Shown in pieces: positions 34,493 through 43,558 of a DNA stretch of 64,000 bases. The stretch is from Macrococcoides animalis. GTDB taxonomy: Bacteria; Bacillota; Bacilli; Staphylococcales; Staphylococcaceae. Each line of letters starts with the position of its first letter. Position 1 is the first letter of the stretch. The stretch covers positions 744,001 to 808,000 of the forward strand of contig NZ_CP179727.1 in NCBI RefSeq assembly GCF_047425875.1, read 5' to 3'. The notes beneath the pieces are model-generated. The model had not been told where the DNA came from, searched no databases, and saw only the letters and a program-made list of their open reading frames with translations. Made by a program: the position numbers and the translations under genes.

Positions 34493-35788
34493 TTATTTAT
34501 TTTCATTTTCAAGATTTTTTTCAGACTCATAATAATTTTTATCCATGATTTTAAGGAATGGCCACCAAACTAAAGCAGTAGCCATTAAATTGACTAGCTG
34601 TAATACGGCTCCTTGCCATGCATTTCCTGTCGCTAAGAAACCACTTAAGAAAATCGGTGTAGTCCAAGGTACAATGACACCTGACGGTTTCGGAACAATT
34701 CCACTTGCCATTGAAAAGTAAGTAATTAATGTAACAATTACTGGTGCTAATAACCATGGCAAGAACACAAGTGGGTTCATAATAATTGGTAACCCAAAAA
34801 TGATTGGTTCATTAACATTAAAGATGGAAGCTGGTGTTCCAAGTTTACCAATTTCTTTTGTTTGTCTACTTTTACCAATAATATAAATTAATAATACGAC
34901 CGCTAAAGTTCCACCAGTTCCACCCATACCTACTAAGAAAGTATCGATGAATTGTTTTGTAATTATATTAGGTAATTCGTGTCCAGCTTGGAATGCTGCT
35001 AAGTTCTCGTTATTTAATGAATACCAAATTGGATCAAATACAGTATTAACGATAATTTGACCATGTAAACCAAAGAACCAGAAAATTTGAATAAAGAATA
35101 CAGCTACTAATGTTGCCGGTAATCCGCTACCTAATGCTGTTAATGGTTCTTGAACTACTGAATAAATAAAGTTCTGTAATGTTTCGAATGGTGTAAACGA
35201 AAAAATAATTCTAATTAATAAGAATAATAACAATGTTAATGTTGCCGGAATTAACGCACTAAAAGACTTCGAAACTGCTTCTGGTACTCCTTGTGGCATT
35301 TTTATAGTCCAATTTTTATTTGTAAAGAATGAATACAATTCTGCTGCTAATAATGAAACTAAAATACCTAAGAACATCCCTTTTGCACCTAAAATTTCAG
35401 TTGGGATAACACCAGCAGTCTTTCCAAGAACTTGTGGTGTTAATATTAGTACAGAAGCTAGTGCAGTAACCGCACCGTAAATACCTTCAACCCCATTCTT
35501 TGTTGCTAAACTATAACCTATTCCTATAATAACAAATAGACCCATTAAACTTAATGTTGCTGCACTGGCTGGACCTACTAAACTTTGCCACTCAGCAAAT
35601 GCCTCTTTAGAAATTAACTTATCTAAGAAAGGAAAGTTAGCGATAACGACAAAGATAGAACCAAAAATAATTAATGGTAATGCAACCATAAATCCATCTC
35701 TTAGTGATGCTAGAAACTTGTTGTTATTTAATTTATCTGCTAATGGTAATAATAAATTTTCTAATTTCTCCATAAATGCACTATTCAT
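34493..35788 (-). CDS. PTS EIIC component, cellobiose/chitobiose family
   Basis: The 431-residue membrane protein has about 10 hydrophobic segments and EIIC-Lac/Cel signatures: FLASLRDGFMVALPLIIFGS, FFGLHGQIIVNTVFDPIW, GGTGGTLAVVLLIYIIGKS and FNVNEPIIFGLPIIMNPLVF. It imports a beta-disaccharide such as cellobiose with phosphorylation. It lies between EIIB and EIIA genes in one operon with a GH1 phospho-glucosidase. The exact sugar cannot be derived from the sequence. Confidence 0.9.
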   Translation of the reverse strand: MNSAFMEKLENLLLPLADKLNNNKFLASLRDGFMVALPLIIFGSIFVVIANFPFLDKLISKEAFAEWQSLVGPASAATLSLMGLFVIIGIGYSLATKNGVEGIYGAVTALASVLILTPQVLGKTAGVIPTEILGAKGMFLGILVSLLAAELYSFFTNKNWTIKMPQGVPEAVSKSFSALIPATLTLLLFLLIRIIFSFTPFETLQNFIYSVVQEPLTALGSGLPATLVAVFFIQIFWFFGLHGQIIVNTVFDPIWYSLNNENLAAFQAGHELPNIITKQFIDTFLVGMGGTGGTLAVVLLIYIIGKSRQTKEIGKLGTPASIFNVNEPIIFGLPIIMNPLVFLPWLLAPVIVTLITYFSMASGIVPKPSGVIVPWTTPIFLSGFLATGNAWQGAVLQLVNLMATALVWWPFLKIMDKNYYESEKNLENENK

Positions 35789-35797
35789 ATCTGTCCC

Positions 35798-36112
35798 CTA
35801 CTTCCCTGTTAATTTAATGGCTTGATTCAGTACACCTTCGCCATCAATTCTGCCGTAACTCATTGGGTCAATTGATTCAATCGGTAATTCAATACCTTCA
35901 TCACTAGCAGCTTTCACAAATTTCTTTTTCATAAAACGCATTTGAGGTCCAATTAATAAAACATCATATTTGTTTAACACTTTAAATGCATTATCTGCTG
36001 ACATCGCTTCAATTTCTGCTTCGATTCCTTTTTGTTCTGCAACCTCTCTCATTTTTGTTACCAAAAGACTCGTTGACATACCTGCTGAACATGCTAATAA
36101 AATTTTATACAT
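35798..36112 (-). CDS. PTS EIIB component, lactose/cellobiose family
   Basis: The 104-residue protein begins MYKILLACSAGMSTSLLVTKM, with the phosphocysteine C8 in the CSAGMSTS loop of EIIB-Lac/Cel proteins. It is the first gene of the operon EIIB-EIIC-EIIA-glucosidase, with GAGGAGG as ribosome site. A cre site lies about 40-55 bases upstream, in the gap shared with the divergent ROK kinase gene. Confidence 0.9.
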   Translation of the reverse strand: MYKILLACSAGMSTSLLVTKMREVAEQKGIEAEIEAMSADNAFKVLNKYDVLLIGPQMRFMKKKFVKAASDEGIELPIESIDPMSYGRIDGEGVLNQAIKLTGK

Positions 36113-36153
36113 AATATATTTCCTCCTCGTTTTCTTTATATTTACACTTTACT

Positions 36154-36168
36154 ATGAAAGCGTTTACG
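36154..36168. promoter_or_regulatory. CcpA (cre) site in the divergent cellobiose PTS / ROK kinase gap
   Basis: ATGAAAGCGTTTACG matches the cre consensus WTGNAANCGNWWNCW at 14 of 15 positions; the last base differs. It lies 42 bases before the EIIB start codon and about 40 bases before the kinase promoter, so it may serve both genes. Confidence 0.7.
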
Positions 36169-36210
36169 TATCGACATTCCCTTTTTCCATTACTAACGGA
36201 AATTAGATTT

Positions 36211-36239
36211 TTCACAAGTTACGCATTTCACATTATAAT
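36211..36239 (+). promoter_or_regulatory. Promoter of the ROK kinase gene
   Basis: TTCACA (36211-36216), a 17-base spacer and TATAAT (36234-36239) form a good sigma-A promoter 21 bases before the ATG, giving a very short leader. Confidence 0.7.
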
Positions 36240-36259
36240 AGAGAAGAGGAGTGATAAAC

Positions 36260-37156
36260 ATGGAAAATGTGATAGGAATAGATATCGGTGGCACGAAGGT
36301 AGCAATAGGTAAGTTCAATATCAAAGGAGAGCTCTTAAATGAGACAATAATCCCTTTTAAGAGTGAATTAAGTCCCGAAAAGATGTCCGACTTGATTTTC
36401 GATCAAATAGAGAATTTAGTTGATAATAATACAAAATCTTTAGGGTTCGGTGTCCCTGGTCCTCTGAAACTTAAGGAAGGTAAAATGGGCAATCCCCCAA
36501 ACTTGAAATCTTGGCACAATTTCAATATCATTAAGTACTTTTCTTCAAAAACGCAATTACCTTTTTATGTTGAAAACGATGCGAATGCTGCAGCTGTTGC
36601 AGAACATTTATACAATAATCAAGAAGAACTAAAAAATACGATTTATATCACTATAAGTACTGGTATTGGTTCTGGCATTATTATTAATAATCATTTATTA
36701 TCAGGGACTAATGGGAATGCTGGAGAAATTGGTCATACCTCAGTTGATCTTAATTCAAATATAAAATGTGATACTTGTGGCCAATATGGTTGCCTTGAGA
36801 ATCTTGCCAGCGGTACTGCAATCGCAAGCATCTTATCAACAAAATTAAATCGTACAATCAGTACATTGGAAGCTTTCGAACTTTATAGGAATGAGAATAA
36901 ATTTGCGATAGAAGTAATAGATAAAGCCATCAGTCACATTGCACAAGCAATCGTAACTTTAATTAATCTTTATGACACTGAACAAATCGTATTGGGTGGT
37001 GGCGTTATGAAAAATGGAGATATTATTCTACCAAAAGTAATTGATTATGTATCTAATCATGCATTAAGTGATGTAGGGAAAAGTGTAATCATAAAAAAAT
37101 CAAAATTCGAGAATATTGGTCTGTTAGGAGCCGCTGCACTTGCTATCAATAATTAA
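36260..37156 (+). CDS. ROK-family sugar kinase
   Basis: The ATG at 36260 is chosen because AGAGGAG lies 8 bases upstream. The 298-residue protein has the ATP-binding start GIDIGGTKVAIGKFNIKGEL, the catalytic ENDANAAAVAEHLYN, the ROK signature GAGEIGHT-like region GNAGEIGHTSVDL and the zinc-binding motif CDTCGQYGCLENLASG. ROK kinases of this type phosphorylate glucose, fructose, mannose or beta-glucosides. It is divergent from the cellobiose-type PTS operon and faces the GH38 gene, so it may phosphorylate the non-phosphorylated sugar released by either hydrolase. Confidence 0.88.
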   Translation: MENVIGIDIGGTKVAIGKFNIKGELLNETIIPFKSELSPEKMSDLIFDQIENLVDNNTKSLGFGVPGPLKLKEGKMGNPPNLKSWHNFNIIKYFSSKTQLPFYVENDANAAAVAEHLYNNQEELKNTIYITISTGIGSGIIINNHLLSGTNGNAGEIGHTSVDLNSNIKCDTCGQYGCLENLASGTAIASILSTKLNRTISTLEAFELYRNENKFAIEVIDKAISHIAQAIVTLINLYDTEQIVLGGGVMKNGDIILPKVIDYVSNHALSDVGKSVIIKKSKFENIGLLGAAALAINN

Positions 37157-37157
37157 T

Positions 37158-37198
37158 AAAACAAACAGCAGACTAAGATAATCTGCTGTTTGTTTTAA
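37158..37198. terminator. Bidirectional terminator that overlaps the end of the GH38 coding region
   Basis: AAAACAAACAGCAGA (37158-37172) pairs with TCTGCTGTTTGTTTT (37182-37196), 15 perfect pairs. The GH38 stop codon (37173-37175) lies in the loop, and its last residues are encoded by the right arm. Confidence 0.88.
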
Positions 37199-39758
37199 TT
37201 GTAATAACTTCATTTGGATTAAAATGAACTTCAGAAACTTGTTCTTTAATAGTTTCTTCGTTAAGATTGACAATACTTACTGTTGCACCAAATATATCTT
37301 CAAAATTAATTACTTCAATATTTTCTGATGGATTAAAAATTCTAATTAATATTGCATCTTTGTTTTCTGCCTTTTTCACCGTACTGAGTACAACCACTTC
37401 ACTGTTAATTTCAAATAAACTAAATGTATTTTCTAATGAGATATCATCTTTATTCAATTTCATTGCATTATGTGGAATCTTATTATAGCAATGTAAAGGT
37501 GTTAAAACTGATTTAGATTTTTTAGGGATAGAATTCTCATAATTAATTAGTAAATTTAGCTCTAATTCAATTTCTCTAAGCATTTGTGAATCTGGCGTTG
37601 GCATTTTAATCCCTGAAGGTCGACCAGGTCGACGAACTAGATTTTCTTTTCCTAATACACCTATTGAACGAAATAGAGTTATTGCAATATCTTCAAATGA
37701 TTCACCTACAAATTGATATTCTCTTGTAGAATTTGAAATTACAGTTACATTTTTATCATCTTGTTTTGAAGATACATAACTTAAGAAAGGATAAATCGTA
37801 TCTGGTCTTTCATCCCAGTCCTCTTTCTCCCAAACATTTATTGCATCATCAATAACCGATCTTTTTATTTCTCCAAATTGATTGTCAGAAAAACTAAATT
37901 TATTATTCACATTTGTTGGGAATAGCATTCTTAAACGATGATCTTTAGATTTATTGTCAATATTAATTTTAATATTGATATTTCTGTCTAGTTTACCTAG
38001 TGTTAATGTAATTAATACAAGATTCTCAACAGTTTCTCCATCGGTCTTTCTACTTTCCAGGTCAACTGGTAAATCTAAAGAAACCTTTAACACTATTTTA
38101 TATTCATTTGAAGTTTCATATATATTTGAAGATAGTAACTTTTGTTCTAATTCAAAACGTTCGTTTTCTAATGGTGAAAAATCATATTCATCGCCATCGT
38201 CGCCAACATTCTCTAAAGCTAATACATTTGTATACAGTTCGTTAAATTCTTTATCTAAAATATTAATAGTTCCATTTTTATTAATTTCAATATCAAAATA
38301 CTGAGTCGTTAAATTTGTAGTTTCTTTAATGTTACTAATATCTTTATTTTCATTTACAATCTTAAATGCTTTATAACCCATTGCAGGAATCGTTTCTATT
38401 AATTGAATAGTGTATTTATAAAAGGGCTCATAATCACCATAATGAACAATTTGTCTATCAATCAAACCAGGATCTATAATTTCTTTCTGAATTAAATCAT
38501 AATTGACAGTATTACCTTTGAAATCTTGAATAATGAAGTTTTCCATTTTTGTAATTACATCTGTTGTAATTACTTCTGTTTTTGATTCTAACGACAAATT
38601 AAACAATGTTAATAAATCATCTTGTGATTCATTTTTAATAGCATCTGTAATTTTTCGTTTATAGAAATTAATTAGCTGATCTGTTTTTTCTTCTGCTAAG
38701 TAAAATCTATTCAATATCTCACGATGTACTTTATCAGAACAACAACAACCAATACTATCATGCGCATGATTTTTCATAATTTCTTTCCAAATTAATTCAA
38801 TTAAACCATGTTGATATTCAAATCCCAGATTATAAGCAATCGTTGCTAATGGCTCTAAAACATTTGTAATTTTATTTTCAATACGTGCATTTATCGATTT
38901 GATATCCATTCTTGTTGAAAAAATACTACGATGTACACGCATATACTTTCCATCAATAAATTCGCCACTTATCTCTGGAAGAGTATTCTTCATAATTTCT
39001 TCAAATAAATTATCGTAATTACTTAAGAAAAATTTTCGCTCGGGATAAAGCTCATGCAATGAATTGATAACTTCATGGATATTTTTTTGAACTGGCATTT
39101 GATCGTGCCCATTTGGTAATAATATATGCTCTCCTGTTGCGCCTCTATCCAATACCGGCAAATATTTTTCCATTCTCTTTGATAATGCATTTTTTTCTGT
39201 TGGTAAATACTTTCCGATAGCATATCCTAATGGTAATAACTGTGTTGTTACTTTATAATTAGGTTCCGTATTCCAAATAAATTCAGTTTTATTTGTCCCA
39301 TGCCTTTCAGATGTACCTCTCCAAAACATCGCTTTATCAATTTTAAATCCATTTAAAATTTTTGGCAATTGAGCAGATTGCCCGAATGAATCAGGTAAAT
39401 AACCTATCATCATAGGATTTCCGAATTTTTTTGAATCTTTTATACCGTATAATAAATTTCTTGTAATAGACTCTGCACCTACAACCATTTCATCTGTTTG
39501 AGAATACCAAGGTCCTACAATTATTTTACCTGCTTGCACCAATCGTCGTAGTCTTTCTTCATTTTCTGGTTTAACTGCTAAATAATCTTCAATGATGGCA
39601 GTTTGACCATCTAAGACATAGTAAGGATAATCTTTTTCTTTCTCTAACTTTTCGAATATTTCTTCCATATTATTTACTAATAGTATTCTAGATTCCTCAG
39701 TAGAAAAGTACCACTCTCTATCCCAATGCATATGGGGAACAATATGAACATTCTTCAT
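37173..39758 (-). CDS. GH38 alpha-mannosidase, probable mannosylglycerate hydrolase
   Basis: The 861-residue enzyme is a family 38 glycoside hydrolase. The zinc site begins with HIVPHMHWDREWYFS, the nucleophile region is GYLPDSFGQSAQLPKIL, and the second zinc ligand set is in LIWKEIMKNHAHDSIGCC. A C-terminal beta-rich region follows. It starts 14 bases after the fructose-type PTS gene, the same pair as mngA-mngB of E. coli, so it probably releases mannose-6-phosphate from a phosphorylated mannoside such as 2-O-mannosylglycerate. Other mannosides are possible. The last codons lie inside the terminator stem, so stop and termination signals coincide. Confidence 0.87.
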   Translation of the reverse strand: MKNVHIVPHMHWDREWYFSTEESRILLVNNMEEIFEKLEKEKDYPYYVLDGQTAIIEDYLAVKPENEERLRRLVQAGKIIVGPWYSQTDEMVVGAESITRNLLYGIKDSKKFGNPMMIGYLPDSFGQSAQLPKILNGFKIDKAMFWRGTSERHGTNKTEFIWNTEPNYKVTTQLLPLGYAIGKYLPTEKNALSKRMEKYLPVLDRGATGEHILLPNGHDQMPVQKNIHEVINSLHELYPERKFFLSNYDNLFEEIMKNTLPEISGEFIDGKYMRVHRSIFSTRMDIKSINARIENKITNVLEPLATIAYNLGFEYQHGLIELIWKEIMKNHAHDSIGCCCSDKVHREILNRFYLAEEKTDQLINFYKRKITDAIKNESQDDLLTLFNLSLESKTEVITTDVITKMENFIIQDFKGNTVNYDLIQKEIIDPGLIDRQIVHYGDYEPFYKYTIQLIETIPAMGYKAFKIVNENKDISNIKETTNLTTQYFDIEINKNGTINILDKEFNELYTNVLALENVGDDGDEYDFSPLENERFELEQKLLSSNIYETSNEYKIVLKVSLDLPVDLESRKTDGETVENLVLITLTLGKLDRNINIKINIDNKSKDHRLRMLFPTNVNNKFSFSDNQFGEIKRSVIDDAINVWEKEDWDERPDTIYPFLSYVSSKQDDKNVTVISNSTREYQFVGESFEDIAITLFRSIGVLGKENLVRRPGRPSGIKMPTPDSQMLREIELELNLLINYENSIPKKSKSVLTPLHCYNKIPHNAMKLNKDDISLENTFSLFEINSEVVVLSTVKKAENKDAILIRIFNPSENIEVINFEDIFGATVSIVNLNEETIKEQVSEVHFNPNEVITIKTNSRLS

Positions 39759-39772
39759 AATAAATTTCCTTT

Positions 39773-41674
39773 CTACGCTAATTTATTTTTCTTCATTTTT
39801 CTAGTTAAAACTAGTAATGTCATTGATATTGCTGCACCTATTAATGCTGCACCTAACCATATTGATGCTGCAATTAACATTGGTTTACCATTAAGAAGAG
39901 CTAATGAGAAAATACCTGCTCCTGGTACCGTTAAACCGATGCCAAAGAATCCGACAATTGCTCCAGTTACTGCTGAACCTACTAAAAATGAAGGAATTAC
40001 TCTAAATGGATCATTCAATGCAAATGGAATTGCACCCTCAGTGATTCCAGCTAATCCTAATAACCAAGTTTGCTTTCCTACTTCTTGTTCTTCTTTACTA
40101 AATAAATCTTTCGCTATAATAGTAGCTCCTGTCACTGAAAATGCTGATACCATTTTTACGGATGCAAATATAGCATATGGCAAGAAATTATTACTAGCCA
40201 TTGCAGCTATACAAAATGCATATGCCGCTTTATTTACAGGTCCACCTAAATCAAATGACACCATCATTCCAATGATAGCCCCAAATAATATCGCATTTGT
40301 TCCTGACATTGATTCCAACCATTTAATTAGTCCCCCATTTAGCATTGCTAATGGTTGTCCGATTAGGAATAACATGATTAAACCTACAACTATTGTTCCA
40401 ACAACAGGATACACCCAAAAACTAACAAATCCTGCAAATGTACCTTTAGGTTTAACCTTTGCTTTTAAGAATTTAAGGAAGTAACCAGCGACTAATCCAC
40501 CGACCATACCACCGATAAATCCACTGCCAATTAAGTTAGCTGCTAACCCTGCAGCAAATCCTGGTCCTAATGCTGGTTTATCTGCAATTGAATATGCCAT
40601 ATAAGCAGCTAATATTGGTACCATTAATTGACCTAACATTCCTCCACCAAGTTGTCTTATCAACCATAACCAAGATCCTTCAGTATCATAGACTTCTTGT
40701 AAACCAAAAATTTGAGCAATAAAAACTGCAAAAGCTAAAGTCATCCCACCAGCAATAATAACTGGAATCATATAAGAAATACCTGTTAATACTGAATCTT
40801 TTATTTCTGTTTTAACACTATAATTGTTATCTGATTCATTTTCATTATTTCTATCAATTTCTTTATAATCATAATTTGATGATTTGACCAATAATTCATC
40901 AATTAGTTTTTCACCGTTTCTTAAAGGTGAAGCTACTGAAGTTTGAATCTGTGGTAAATTATCAAATCTTTCTTTTCCTATTATAGCAACATCATTTGCA
41001 TAGATTATACCTTTAGCATTATTAATGTCTCGTTGTGTAAACTTATCTTCAATACCATTTGCTCCTTGTTTCTCTACGAGAACACGCACACCCTTTTTTT
41101 CTCCAGCCTTTACTAATGCTTCAGCCGCCATATAAGTATGTGCTATTCCAGCAGGACAAGCAGTAATCGCTAATATTGTATCAGCATTTGAATCGACATT
41201 ATTTCCAACTATTGCCTCTTTTTCGATATCAATATTATTTAATAATTCAAGACTGGTGTGTGAATTCATCAATTTATTTTTATAATCCTCATCACTCAAT
41301 CTGGTTACAAACTCCGATAAAATTTTTAAATGTTTATCACCTTCAGTTTCAGGTATTGCAAGTAAAATCACTAATTTTACTTTATTATTTGGATCTACAC
41401 TTTCCCAATCTTCAATTGAATTACTTAATGTTGAAACAGCAAAGCATGGAACTTTAACATTTTGTGATTTTGCATGAGGAATTGCTAATCCGCCTTCGAA
41501 ACCTGTTGGTGTTTGTTTCTCTCGTAATAATACATCTTCATAAAACTCATTCACACTTGAAATCTTACCTTCGGCAAAGAGTCTTTCTGATAAAGCAAAA
41601 ATCAATTCTTCTTTTTTTGAAAATTCTTGATTAACTAAAATTAAATTTTCATTAGTTAAATTTGATAAGTTCAT
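39773..41674 (-). CDS. PTS fructose-family EIIABC transporter, MngA-like
   Basis: The 633-residue protein has the domain order EIIA (1-150, phospho-histidine H67 in GLAIPHAKS), EIIB (165-265, phosphocysteine C173 in ITACPAGIAHTYMAAEAL) and EIIC (about 285-633, with ADKPALGPGFAAGLAANL and FDLGGPVNKAAYAFCIAAM). This A-B-C order is that of E. coli MngA and FruA-like mannosyl transporters. It is followed by the GH38 gene and preceded by an RpiR-family regulator, forming an uptake-and-cleavage pair for a mannoside. A terminator lies 47 bases upstream of the start, with a cre-like site directly after it. Confidence 0.88.
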   Translation of the reverse strand: MNLSNLTNENLILVNQEFSKKEELIFALSERLFAEGKISSVNEFYEDVLLREKQTPTGFEGGLAIPHAKSQNVKVPCFAVSTLSNSIEDWESVDPNNKVKLVILLAIPETEGDKHLKILSEFVTRLSDEDYKNKLMNSHTSLELLNNIDIEKEAIVGNNVDSNADTILAITACPAGIAHTYMAAEALVKAGEKKGVRVLVEKQGANGIEDKFTQRDINNAKGIIYANDVAIIGKERFDNLPQIQTSVASPLRNGEKLIDELLVKSSNYDYKEIDRNNENESDNNYSVKTEIKDSVLTGISYMIPVIIAGGMTLAFAVFIAQIFGLQEVYDTEGSWLWLIRQLGGGMLGQLMVPILAAYMAYSIADKPALGPGFAAGLAANLIGSGFIGGMVGGLVAGYFLKFLKAKVKPKGTFAGFVSFWVYPVVGTIVVGLIMLFLIGQPLAMLNGGLIKWLESMSGTNAILFGAIIGMMVSFDLGGPVNKAAYAFCIAAMASNNFLPYAIFASVKMVSAFSVTGATIIAKDLFSKEEQEVGKQTWLLGLAGITEGAIPFALNDPFRVIPSFLVGSAVTGAIVGFFGIGLTVPGAGIFSLALLNGKPMLIAASIWLGAALIGAAISMTLLVLTRKMKKNKLA

Positions 41675-41687
41675 TCTATTCGCCTCC

Positions 41688-41702
41688 TGTAATCGCTTTC
41701 TT
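41688..41702 (-). promoter_or_regulatory. Candidate cre site before the mngA-like gene
   Basis: On the minus strand AAGAAAGCGATTACA fits 14 of 15 positions of the cre consensus (second base differs). It overlaps the ribosome site region, 14 bases before the ATG, where CcpA would block elongation. Confidence 0.5.
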
Positions 41703-41713
41703 AAAATATAGCA

Positions 41714-41750
41714 AAAAAATAAAAGTACATAGATTTTCCTGTACTTTTAC
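41714..41750 (-). terminator. Terminator between the RpiR-type regulator and the mngA-like gene
   Basis: AAAAGTACA (41721-41729) pairs with TGTACTTTT (41740-41748) and is followed on the minus strand by ATTTTTTTG. It ends the regulator transcript or attenuates read-through into the PTS gene, because little room remains for a separate promoter. Confidence 0.75.
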
Positions 41751-41785
41751 TCTATTATTTATTGATGTTAGTTATTTATGTGTAT

Positions 41786-42496
41786 TTATACTTTAGCAAT
41801 ATATTCTTCATAGGCATTTGAAATTGTTTCAATAGCTAGTAGCAATGGTAATGCACTATTATTATTGACCATATAAAAGATTCTATATTCACATGTTTTA
41901 GACAAGGTGTTCATTTCCATATTAGTGATTGAAACAATTTTTATATTATTTTCCTTTGCAATATTTGCTATCTCCAATACAGTTTTAGACTCTCCAGACT
42001 TACTTAATAATATTATTAAATCCTTCGAATTAATATGTTTAGTCCTAAATATCATTTCGTGCCTTTGGCTATAAAATTCAGCGTGCTTATTTAATAATCT
42101 CAATTTTTTAGCAAATAATTTACCAACCTCAATATTGTCACCTAAACCAAAAATGACGATATTCCTTGAAGAATGAATTATTTTAAGTATTTTTTCGTAA
42201 CTCAGTTCATTAAGAAATTCTTGTGTTTTTAAAATATCATTGATTAAACTATTGCTATTCAACTCAACTTCATTAAGCTGTTTTAAATCATTCTTTAAAT
42301 GAGAATATCCATCATAACCTATCTTCTTAGAAAATCTTACTAGCGTGTTAGGAGATAAGAACAGAGCTTCTGCAACTTTATTAATACTTTCATGACAGAC
42401 TACATTAATATTATTAAAAATATATTCTACGATTAAATCATCAGTATCATTCAAAGTATCTTCATGTAATATTACTCTATCTTTGAAATTCAACAT
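41786..42496 (-). CDS. RpiR/MurR-family transcriptional regulator with SIS domain
   Basis: The 236-residue protein has an N-terminal RpiR-type helix-turn-helix (INKVAEALFLSPNTLVRFSKKIGYDGYSHLKNDL, about 38-72) and a C-terminal sugar isomerase (SIS) domain (about 100-225) with NIVIFGLGDNIEVGKLFAKKL and DLIILLSKSGESKTVLEIANIAKENN. SIS domains of this family sense phosphosugars. It lies directly before the mngA/mngB-like genes and after a terminator for manA, so it most likely controls the mannoside PTS-hydrolase pair. Confidence 0.87.
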   Translation of the reverse strand: MLNFKDRVILHEDTLNDTDDLIVEYIFNNINVVCHESINKVAEALFLSPNTLVRFSKKIGYDGYSHLKNDLKQLNEVELNSNSLINDILKTQEFLNELSYEKILKIIHSSRNIVIFGLGDNIEVGKLFAKKLRLLNKHAEFYSQRHEMIFRTKHINSKDLIILLSKSGESKTVLEIANIAKENNIKIVSITNMEMNTLSKTCEYRIFYMVNNNSALPLLLAIETISNAYEEYIAKV

Positions 42497-42570
42497 ATCC
42501 CCCCCTATAAACTAATTCTTTTCTATATGATATACGTTAATCTCATTTTTACAAAGAAAAATTTATATTA

Positions 42571-42602
42571 AAAAGCAAACTTCAAATATGAAGTTTGCTT
42601 TT
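42571..42602 (-). terminator. Terminator of the manR-manP-manA operon
   Basis: AAAAGCAAACTTCA (42571-42584) pairs perfectly with TGAAGTTTGCTTTT (42589-42602) around a 4-base loop. It directly follows the manA stop codon. Confidence 0.85.
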
Positions 42603-42604
42603 TA

Positions 42605-43546
42605 TTAAATATAGCTTTCAATCATTTCAAGTTTTCCTGTAAAATCAATGTTTGAATCTCCCTTTGTTAGTACAAAGTGATCCCCTTTTTTAATTTTAAA
42701 AGTATCGTTATTGATATTAATTTTTCCTTCTCCATTAATAACGCTCATTAAAACAAAATCATTCACTTTTTCATATTGATAATTATCTTCTATCAATATT
42801 TTTCTTACCGTAAAAAACTCGTTTGATATATAGGTGTTAATTTCAGTTTCTCCAACTTTTTTTGTTGATGGGTGAGTTTTCTCATTTTTAGAAACATAAT
42901 TTATAACATCTATACTTTTATCTATATGAAGTTCTCGCGTATTTCCATTCTTATCTTTACGATTATAATCATATATACGATAAGTCGTATCCGAATTCTG
43001 TTGTGTTTCTAAAATTTGAATCCCTTTACCGATTGCATGCACTGTACCACTTGGAACATAGAAGAAATCGCCTGGCTTAACTTTAATTTTGTTAAATAGC
43101 GCATCCCATTTACCATTCTCAATCATCTCACGTAACTCTTCTTTATCTTTAGCATTGTGGCCATAAATAATTTCTGCGTCTTCTTCACAATCAATAATAT
43201 ACCAGCACTCAGTCTTTCCGAGTTCACCATTTTCATGCTTATTTGCATATGCATCATTTGGATGCACTTGAACAGATAATTCATCATTCGCATCTAATAT
43301 TTTCGTCAACAAAGGAAATTTTTCGGTTTTTTTCTCACCAAATAGGTCATTGTTTTCTTCCCATATTTGTTTAAGCGTTTTTCCTTTGTGTTCACCATTT
43401 AATATAATATTCGGTCCATTCTCATGCGCAGATATTCCCCAACATTCTCCTGTGTTATTAGATGGGATATCATAGCCAAATTTTTGAAGGTTGTCCCCAC
43501 CCCATATACGTTCTTGAAAAACAGGTTCTAAAAATAACGGTGACAT
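42605..43546 (-). CDS. manA: Mannose-6-phosphate isomerase, class I
   Basis: The 313-residue type I phosphomannose isomerase shows LEPVFQERIWGGDNLQKFGY, GECWGISAHENGPNI, the zinc-binding LSVQVHPNDAYANKHENGELGKTECWYI and FFYVPSGTVHAIGKGIQILE. It converts mannose-6-phosphate to fructose-6-phosphate in the cytoplasm. It follows the manP-like transporter by 12 bases, as in B. subtilis manP-manA. Both the imported mannose and the mannose-6-phosphate from the neighbouring GH38 enzyme would flow through it. Confidence 0.93.
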   Translation of the reverse strand: MSPLFLEPVFQERIWGGDNLQKFGYDIPSNNTGECWGISAHENGPNIILNGEHKGKTLKQIWEENNDLFGEKKTEKFPLLTKILDANDELSVQVHPNDAYANKHENGELGKTECWYIIDCEEDAEIIYGHNAKDKEELREMIENGKWDALFNKIKVKPGDFFYVPSGTVHAIGKGIQILETQQNSDTTYRIYDYNRKDKNGNTRELHIDKSIDVINYVSKNEKTHPSTKKVGETEINTYISNEFFTVRKILIEDNYQYEKVNDFVLMSVINGEGKININNDTFKIKKGDHFVLTKGDSNIDFTGKLEMIESYI

Positions 43547-43558
43547 AAAATCATTCCT

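Noticed and set aside
39726..40484. 252-aa frame antisense to the mngA-like gene
   Set aside because: Its Pro/Asn/Ala-rich composition is a shadow of the transporter helices on the other strand.
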